Assembly: GCA_045837725.1 (NCBI GenBank)
Contig: JBEWZL010000077.1
Coordinates: 620,001-684,000 of the forward strand
Origin: Vermamoeba vermiformis
Taxonomy: Eukaryota > Tubulinea > Echinamoebida
Direction of reading: 5' to 3'
DNA length: 64,000 nt
The translations under genes were made by a program, and so were the position numbers. Numbering within the stretch: the stretch's first letter is position 1; every line of letters starts with the position of its first letter. Positions 56,767 to 64,000 of the stretch are shown here, piece by piece. The notes beneath the pieces are model-generated. The model ran no database searches and was not told where the DNA came from. It saw nothing but the letters and a program-made list of their open reading frames with translations.

Positions 56767-59010
56767 TTATTCATCGCTATTATTATCTTCATTATCTTCA
56801 TTATCTTCGTTATCTTCATTGGTATTGTTATTACTGCCCTCTTTGGCTTTCTGCTCTTTCTGTTTGATGAATTCTTGCATCACTCTTGACTGCAAGTTCG
56901 GAGGCGTTAAAAAGAACCTATTGATATCGTTCATCATTATCCGCGATGGCCTTGCCTATTAGTATAAGAACATCGTTAGTATCGATCCAAACGAAACGAT
57001 GTAGCGGATCTTACCTCCGGGCAAGATGATGAAATAACGAAGAACAAATTCCTTATCATCTGCTTATCAAACTTCGTTCTAGGCTCAGGCAGCATTTTAA
57101 CTGTAAATAATGTCCATTAGTACTATTATTGCAATAATATTTCGTTACAGATCGGGTCACGTACTGGAATTATCGAAGTACTTGATTATAACAGAGAAAG
57201 CGATGCAAGCAGGAGTATCGATATCTATCACAATAATTAGGCTGCCGTGACTATACTAAAGCATAGTATATGTGGTAGCATACCTTCGTAAGCGTGGATC
57301 AGGATCTTTTTGCCGCTCGAAATTAACGAGAAAACAAACTCAATGGCCTCGGGTAATATCTTCGATAATTTATTCTTATCTTTCTTTCCTCCCTAAAAGA
57401 TAGTAAGTAACGTTGTATTTCATTATTTGGAAGTCTTACTTCAGCAGGCAAGTGCAAATACTTTTTCGCGTTTTCTTTCGTTGATAATTTCTCGTAATTG
57501 TGCATCGAGCAGTTCAGCACTGCATCGAATACTTCCCACACCACTTCTGAAGTGCCTATAAAATAATTCGCTTGAGTATTTTGTGGGCCGGATCCAGATC
57601 TAGATGCGAGATCCAATTTTAGTAATCGTTTTTGTGGGTGTCTTACCTTCAACCGATGCACCAATTGCCATTCCAGAATCACCAATAAAATGAACATTCC
57701 TCAATAGTTCGTCTTTTTCAGTAACTTCGTCTTCATCTTTCGTATTGATATTTTCAACAATGTTCCACTTCTCTTCTTCCAAGATTTCTCGTAAATTTTC
57801 GTAAATATCTTGTTTTGAGCTCAATAACAGATCCGAATTCTCCCAAAATATCTTCGGCGTTAATCCTTCAGCCCAGGACTCGTGATCATCTGCCGCGCCT
57901 TGAATGTACGTGAAGTCTGATTTCTTTTGCATGCCGTCATTAGTCACTCGAGAGACACTTAAGCATATCACAGGTGTGTATGGCGCGTCTAAGCCAAAAC
58001 ATTAATATCATCGTTGTTAAATTTCAAAGTGAATTAAACTTGGCGGATCTGCTATTCTTACCGGCCCAATTGACTTGTAACTCGCTGTTTTTAGTGTCTG
58101 GATTTACGCACATGGCCTTCAAAGGCTTTCTGTTAAAAGAAATGGGGTTAGATCTGTATGTCTGGTTAGATCTTACTTACTTAAGCGCTAATAGTTCGTC
58201 TAATTGGTTCTGTGGTGTCAAGTGCAATACTCCGAGTAACTTTTCTACGAATTTCGGCATTCGTTCTTCAATTTGTGACTTCTCTGAGGCCGAGATCCAT
58301 CGAGGCATGTTGAGTGTTTGCCAGTCATAGTCGTTAGCATTGTCATTGTCATTTTTATTCGTGCTGTTTTCAGTATGTTCTATTTTCAACTGATGCAGAG
58401 TTCTATTGATAACGCAAGTCCAGATCGGGATCGTGCGATTGAAGCTGTCAGGAAAATGTTTTCCTTTTCGCGTAGAATCCACTATAATAGCTCCGCCGTG
58501 TTCGATAGCAATTTTAACGACGGATAAATTGAGTCTGTGAAGCGAGTTTGGGTAAATAAATGTCATTTGTAGATCCAAATCCGTACCTGCTCAAGTTAAA
58601 TTGCCAATGACCATGGTGCCCGTCAGTACTCTATATAGTAAAATATTTAAATGCTCTATCTAGGTTATTAAACACATTGTCTGGAGAGCAATTTACCTTG
58701 AAGTAGCAAGTGTAATCGAATTTCGGGCTGTACCAGAGCCCGCACCGTAAATTGGCTACCAAAGGATAGTTTGTGGGGAATTTACTGCGAATATAATTTT
58801 AGACAATTATTTCAAGCATTTCTCAATTCGGAAAAATTAGTTTAAGATCTGATTTCGGTTCTAATGGGTCTAAAATTGATATATTTACCTTCTAATATTC
58901 TCTAAAAATTCATTGTCTTCAATTATAGACCTTAAAATATTGTACATATTTCTGTCGTCTTTTTTGAGTTGCCGTTGGATCTTTGATATCGACCAATCGT
59001 TCGCCTCCAT
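56767..59010 (-). CDS. RIT1: Initiator tRNA 2'-O-ribosyl phosphate transferase (Rit1-like)
   Basis: Rit1 adds a 2'-O-ribosyl phosphate to A64 of initiator tRNA-Met so that it is not used in elongation. The start MEANDWSISKIQRQLKKDDR is typical of the family. Diagnostic blocks follow in order: YSPKFDYTCYFKSTDGHHG, WQFNLSRLNLSVV, GGAIIVDSTRKGKHFPDSFN, TIPIWTCVINRTLH, FTYIQGAADDHESWAEGLTP and, in the DUSP-like C-terminal domain, KKILIHAYEDIDTPACIAFS. The DUSP-like domain has no CX5R phosphatase motif, as expected. About nine exons; the enzyme occurs in fungi, plants and some amoebae but not animals. The C-terminal ~35 residues are low complexity, with an (E)DN repeat encoded by an ATTATCTTC-type tandem repeat at 56781-56818. 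It is upstream of the FKBP gene on the same strand, about 120 nt apart. Confidence 0.9.
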
Positions 59011-59147
59011 TTTAAGTTTGAATTGAGTGTACACGTGGTTTGCAGTTGGCTCAAGAAAAATAAATGCAACACAAAATGAAACTGATTAAACTTTTAAAAA
59101 ACAATTTCGTTCACCACAGGAGCACAGTCCCAACATCAATAATAATA

Positions 59148-61030
59148 ATGGAAACCTTAAAAGAGACAACGGTGAAGTCGAGAGCATTAGGCTCTATTTT
59201 AGGAGCTTGTATCGGTGCGTCGCAACATCCACGTTGTTTCAATGATAATTTGAAACAGCGTATTTTTATTCATAATAACGTTAGTACAGTTTTTTTAGGT
59301 ATTTATAAAATTCTAACAATTTTTCTGTAGGAGACGCTGCTGGAAGTGTCTTAGAAAAATTAGGCCGAAAACCTACGCTGCAAGAAGTGAAGGTATAATT
59401 TCATCTATCTTTTCATTACTGTTTATATAATTTTTAGATGTATTAATCATTAATGCAATTCCAATTTTTTTCTGTCGATCCGAGCTGAAATTTAAAGTTG
59501 AATTGCAGTTAAGCTTACACAATTGTTTCTATGCTAGTATTAATATATATTAGATGGCTATGTGTCTATTAGGAGGTGGAGCATTTCAATTAGCTCCAGG
59601 CCAAGTTACTGACGACGGCGAATTGACTCTTTGCACTGCTCGAGGTCTGATTGATTGTGGCAAGCAATTTAACTTAGAAAAAGTCGCGCATTCGGTATGT
59701 AACACTCGATTCTATATATTTTGGATTATAATTCATTATTTAAAATAATTTTAAGCTTGATTTATTTTTGAGAAGATCTATTTTAAGCCTCGATCCGCCT
59801 TCTAATCCTTTCAAATACCAATAATTTTAACATATTTTTCTTAGTATGCAGAGTGGGTTTTATCTCCACCGTTCGATATGGGCGTTACTATCGGTGGTTC
59901 AATGGGAATTATTTTGATGGGAGAACGCAATCACGTGTTTAAAGAACAAGCGTTGAATGTCGTTGGTTACGCTAAAGGTACATAACAATATACTATATTT
60001 GATCTATATTATTGGTTTTCAAGGAATAATGATCATTCGAGATTGTTTTGAGATTGAGCTGAACGAATCTGTGTTTTTATTTTTAGCTATGCGCTATGCC
60101 GCTCAGTCAGGCGAGGCCAAACTATCAAAATCAAATGGCAGTCTTATGCGCAGCAGTCCTATTGGCATTTATGGTCACAAATTACCGAGCGAACAAGTGG
60201 CGTACATCGCAGGCCTCATTTGTGGCTTATCTCATCCCAATCCTACCGTCATTTACGCCGTACAATCATATTGCATAGCTATTGCTCGGCTAGTAGAAGG
60301 TGTTGCGCCGTTAGAAGCGTTTAATATAACAAAAGAATGGTTGACAGCGAAGGCGCAAGATCCGGGTGCGCAAGAAGTTTTGCAATGGCTAAACGAAGCA
60401 GAAGAGTTTGCTAATGACGCTGCAAATGGAAAAAGAGAGCTAGGAGTGCCAGAACATTTGCACGTGCCTTATCATCCTGGATCTGGATTTGTCCGCATTG
60501 GCTATTATCACGCATTCAAACACTTGTTGATGGGCACACCTATTTACGGTGCCATTGCTGAAGTTATTGCCGGAGGCGGAGACACAGGTAATATTCGTAG
60601 CAATATAATATAATTCTACTAATTGTTTAAACCTCGACATTTTGTTCGCATCCGAACGGATTTGGTTTATGGTCCAAATATTAATTTGTGCTTTAGATAC
60701 AAATGCGTGCATTGTCGGAGGATTAATCGGAGCTGCGCTCGGAGCTGAAAATATCCCAGAAGTATTGAAAAATGTAAGTTTTTAACCAGATCCAAATACA
60801 GATCTAGCAGTTTTAATTTTCGTCGCTCGCTAATACCCTATTTTCAGCCTATATTACACTGTGATCCTGCACGTGGCTCAAAACATCGACCAGATTTCTT
60901 GTACACGAAGCACTTACCTGAGTTAGTGGACAAGTTGCTGGATGTCACACCTGAGGCCGTTGAAATGACGCCATATGAAGATATTCGCGGATTTCCTAAA
61001 ATAGACTTTGCTAAAAAGCCAACGAATTAG
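59148..61030 (+). CDS. ADP-ribosylglycohydrolase (ARH/DraG)-family protein
   Basis: Seven exons (59148-59214, 59331-59392, 59554-59695, 59845-59977, 60087-60587, 60697-60773, 60848-61030) give about 387 residues. The family removes ADP-ribose from Arg or Ser side chains or from poly- or O-acetyl-ADP-ribose with a binuclear Mg2+ centre. Visible motifs are SILGACIGDAAGSVLE (N-terminal GDA), QVTDDGELTL (first metal-binding Thr-Asp-Asp), NGSLMRSSPIG, IAEVIAGGGDTDTNACIVGG (second metal site GGDTDTN) and GLIGAALGAENIP. All metal ligands expected for an active enzyme appear intact. The gene is divergent from RIT1, with the two ATGs 138 nt apart and presumably sharing a promoter. The ATG at 59148 is preferred; an in-frame upstream ATG would add a basic stretch not typical of the family. 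The exact substrate is not determined. Confidence 0.9.
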
Positions 61031-61246
61031 TTTAAAGATGATAATAAAGCGATAAACCGAATCCAAAAAAATACTTAGCGGATGCGATTTCAGGACAGTC
61101 GTTTTATCGAGGAATAGACAGTGCTATGGTCGAATATGAATGTACTGATAATAATGATCTGAACTGTACGCGTAGTAGTATCTATAATTACATTGTACTG
61201 AGATCCATTCTTTTCGGCTAGATCAGTTAGAGGTGCGACAGGACCT

Positions 61247-63806
61247 TTATTTATTACTGTTATCGTAATGACTTGAGATGTACTCCATAATATCAGAAAA
61301 TGCACCTCCATACGATGCAGCTATTTCATACAGCTGGTTACTGTTGTCTTTTGTAATCATTTGCTGAAATTTCTCGGTCAGATCTGCGTAAAAACGATCA
61401 TCGTCAATCATGTAAAATGAGGCTTCAGAAGCGATGTGAAAATAATCTTGCGGCTCAAATGTGAGCTCTGAAGAGTATACGTAGTCTATAATAGAGTTGA
61501 AGGCACTGAACGGAATGTGCAGTGAATGCTCGTTAACTTCGACAGATCCGCTCGCACTCTGCGTTAGTTTGTTGGTTCCAAAGCCAATTAAACCTCTGAA
61601 ATAGGGGAACCTAAGAACAGTATCGTCAAAATTGCGTAATTTTTTTCTTAGAAAAAAAGCCGCTAATTTTTGTTGCGTATATTTTTTTTTTAATTTGATA
61701 GCATATTGATTCGCTGAAAATTTAATCTCTATTAGGCTGTATATAAATGTATTATTACTTACCTCAAATTGATTATGAACAGATGTAAATTTAACGGTAT
61801 ATCGTTTGCTTTGACAATAACGTCGGAATATTCGGTCATTTGTCTGACACGCAATAAATCACGTGACAATGTGTGCGTGTACTCAACGGTAGGTCGTTCA
61901 GTCGGAATTTCAATCGCTTCAAGTATATGAATTACTTCATCGTTTGTGCTAATGTCTTCTGCATCTGGCAAACAAGCCCAGATCCAAGCACACCTTTTAC
62001 GAGAAATTAGTAAGTCTAATTAAATAATAATAGTAATAGTACTTACATCTTCTTGATACGTGGGGTTATTATTGCATAATCAATATCGAAGAAAAGTAGT
62101 TCCGGATTCAGTCTTTGCATAACTTCAACTTCGACCAGATCCAACAATCCAGCAATTTCATACTTGCAAGCAAACTCCAATAGCTTATGTAACAGTTCTA
62201 TACTATACTTTTCAATACCACTAATTTTGTCTTCGTAGATCCACTCGGACACTGCAGCGAGCAATTCTTTTGGTAGATCCACCTCGTTATTTCCGCGAAT
62301 TTCTTTTAATAACACAGGCACGCGTGCTGCGTAAATAACTTCGTGGCCTTGTACTGTCAGATCCTTATTTTTGTTCGAGATTGTGAAATCGTGTGCTGCA
62401 CTCTGGCCCAGTCTAAGAGCTCTCATGTCGTGTTGAAACTTTTCGAATAGTGTCTTGGGCTTGTATTCTTTGTGCACTACTGGCAACGCTAAAAAATAAA
62501 AAAAATTCCGTCAGATCCAAAATAAAAATAATTATTTAAAAAATCGTTTCGTTTTTCGAAAGTTTTTTACTCATAGTAAACTTTATATATTTGGTAATCT
62601 CAGATGTTATTAATAACATGACTTACTTATGCAATGAAGATCATCGAGTGGCTGTGCAGCAGATCCACCGACCAAGTACAACACGTTGTCATCGAGCACG
62701 AGTGCGTTAGCGTAGCGTCCAAAATTTGTGAGCTTTTCATCGTCAGTGATCTCTCGCCACTCATTTTGTTCTGTTTAAACAATACTTAGTACGCGGTTAT
62801 TACCCATTAATTTCAAATAACGACCAGAAAAATGAACAAATTTATTCAATCATCCGTAAAATGATCGGGGAATAAGTAAATAATTTGTGCACAAAAAGCC
62901 GCGGCGGATCTGAGAGCTCTTTGAAAAAGTTGCTCGAGTTGACTGATCCGGTGAATTTCGATAGCAAAAATAAGATAAATTATAAATAATAATTGTTTCT
63001 GGTTGTTTTTTGATTTAAAATTCGTGTAATAGCTTCAATTTACCCTTTACCCTAAAAATAGTTATGTGTACGTACCAATATCGTAAGACCAAAAATCATT
63101 CAAATATTTCTTGCCGCCTTCACCGCCGTAAATGTACAACTTGCCGCCGTACTGCACCATGTAATCTAATTGTCGCGCTTGCGGTCCATTTTTGACTTCA
63201 ATTTGAGTCCATGTACTGGTCTCTGCATATGCACTTAATATTAACAAAAATAGTGCCAGTAAAGTATGAACGTAGTATATATATATCAGAGGATTATAAA
63301 ATCATACTGTTCGCCGCATTAAAATTCAAAATACCCAATTTTTTCACGTAAACAACGATATGTCAGTGCTCGTGCCATGATCACGTGGGACTTTCCTAAT
63401 TAGGCATACCTGGAGGTATACCCAACGGCATTGTTGCCATATGGGATTGATATATAGATGCGATGCTTAGGTAGGTCGGGAGAGTGCGCAACATTAACCC
63501 TCAATCCGAATGCCTTATTAGGAAAGTCCCACGTGGCTATGGGTTCGCGTGACGAGCGCCGACATTTTCGTTGTTTTCGCAAAAAAATCGAGTTGTACGA
63601 ATTTAAAAGCGTCCAAAAATAGACAGATCGGAGCTGTTCCGAAGTACAGTACGTACCAAAATCAAATTTGTAAAAGTCGCCAAAAGTCTCCACGCCGTTC
63701 CAACCGCCAAATATGTACATCGACTCTTCGTAGACAGCTGCGCCGTGTGCTCTGCGTGGCGACGGAATTTCACCTTTGGCTTCAACTTCTGTCCACGTCT
63801 CTGTCG
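61247..63806 (-). CDS. Kelch-BTB protein, 5' part outside the window
   Basis: About six exons are visible; the gene continues beyond the right edge because the exon ending at 63806 begins with an acceptor and no start codon. Kelch repeats: WTEVEAKGEIPSPRRAHGAA with YIFGGWNGVETFGDFYKFDF (63800-63657), WTQIEVKNGPQARQLDYMVQ with YIYGGEGGKKYLNDFWSYD (63222-63077), and a third with YANALVLDDNVLYLVGGSA (62770-62640). A six-bladed propeller is expected, so more blades lie upstream. Two BTB/POZ domains follow: DFTISNKNKDLTVQGHEVIY (about 62400-62300) with ARVPVLLKEI, and YSDVIVKANDIPLNLHLFII (about 61830-61770). Such proteins usually recruit CUL3 ubiquitin ligase to substrates held by the propeller. 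The kelch-first, double-BTB order is typical of amoeba and plant proteins rather than animal KLHLs. One intron (63223-63656) holds an inverted-repeat element. Confidence 0.82.
63382..63535. mobile_element. MITE-like inverted-repeat element in the kelch-BTB intron
   Basis: The 26 bp at 63382-63407 (starting CACGTGGGACTTTCCTAAT) and at 63510-63535 (ending ATTAGGAAAGTCCCACGTG) are inverted complements with 25 of 26 matches. Just outside, CCATGAT and GCTATGG extend the pairing weakly. The 102 bp between the arms is non-coding. Size, terminal inverted repeats and an intronic position fit a small non-autonomous DNA transposon (MITE). I see no clear target-site duplication and no second copy in the window, so a stand-alone hairpin or regulatory stem-loop is the alternative. 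Confidence 0.55.
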
Positions 63807-64000
63807 CTGAAAATAAAAGTAAATTAATGATGCGGGTGCAAATGTTTTTGCAGTGGCAAAATAAATCGAACCTAGTCACAACTAACGAAAAAAGGGGATA
63901 TTAAATTTTTCGTACGCGCCAAATTTTGTTCGTTGTTTTTCTTAACGTTAGCGCGTTCGGGGGCACAATGCCCGCAAACTATATTTTTACATATATCAAC

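Overview
This window is nuclear DNA of an intron-rich unicellular eukaryote. Genes are packed on both strands, with mostly 35-250 nt GT-AG introns that often carry a CTAAC/CTAAT branch-like sequence close to the 3' AG. TAA, TAG and TGA all act as stops. The gene content (class I PI3K, RhoGEF, RCC1, an integrin-beta/Sib-like adhesin, GBA2, kelch-BTB, RIT1, membrane-bound pyruvyl transferases, a Zn2Cys6 factor) suggests a free-living amoeboid protist. Amoebozoa is favoured by the Sib-like adhesin, but Heterolobosea cannot be excluded from this sequence. No rRNA, tRNA, CRISPR array, provirus or bacterial-style operon was seen.

Layout. 365-2829 (-): MATE-family transporter. 3038-7448 (-): non-lysosomal glucosylceramidase. 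7931-9634 and 9969-11621 (+): tandem LRR paralogues. 11711-20467 (-): one very long gene joining a seven-repeat RCC1 propeller, a DH-PH RhoGEF module and a complete class I PI3-kinase. 20954-22087 (+): aquaporin. 22530-25825 (+): glutamate-cysteine ligase. 26003-28406 (+) and 29648-32073 (-): a tail-to-tail pair of paralogous membrane-anchored polysaccharide-pyruvyl-transferase-like proteins, with a small unknown gene (28483-29405, -) between them. 32655-36022 (+): nucleotidyltransferase-fold protein. 36183-46156 (-): giant type I membrane adhesin (DUF4114-like, VWA, about 21 cadherin-like repeats, TM, NPFY tail). 47149-48809 (+): TPR protein. 48929-52446 (-): Zn2Cys6 transcription factor. 53035-56645 (-): FKBP-TPR immunophilin, whose 2 kb intron encloses two complete opposite-strand SnoaL/NTF2-like genes (54284-54994 and 55231-55976). 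56767-59010 (-): RIT1. 59148-61030 (+): ADP-ribosylglycohydrolase-like protein. 61247-63806 (-): kelch-BTB protein that runs off the right edge.

Functional themes. Motility, adhesion and phosphoinositide signalling are represented by the RhoGEF-PI3K fusion and the NPxY-bearing adhesin. Ubiquitin-ligase adaptors are suggested by the BTB-kelch gene and by a recurring SOCS-box-like motif in four other genes. The strongest candidates for something new are the RCC1-RhoGEF-PI3K fusion, the nested gene pair in the FKBP intron, the VWA/cadherin-like adhesin with its four-domain super-repeat, the shared SOCS-like motif, and a short inverted-repeat element in the kelch-BTB intron. All exon boundaries are read by eye from splice signals and frame continuity; no similarity search was run.
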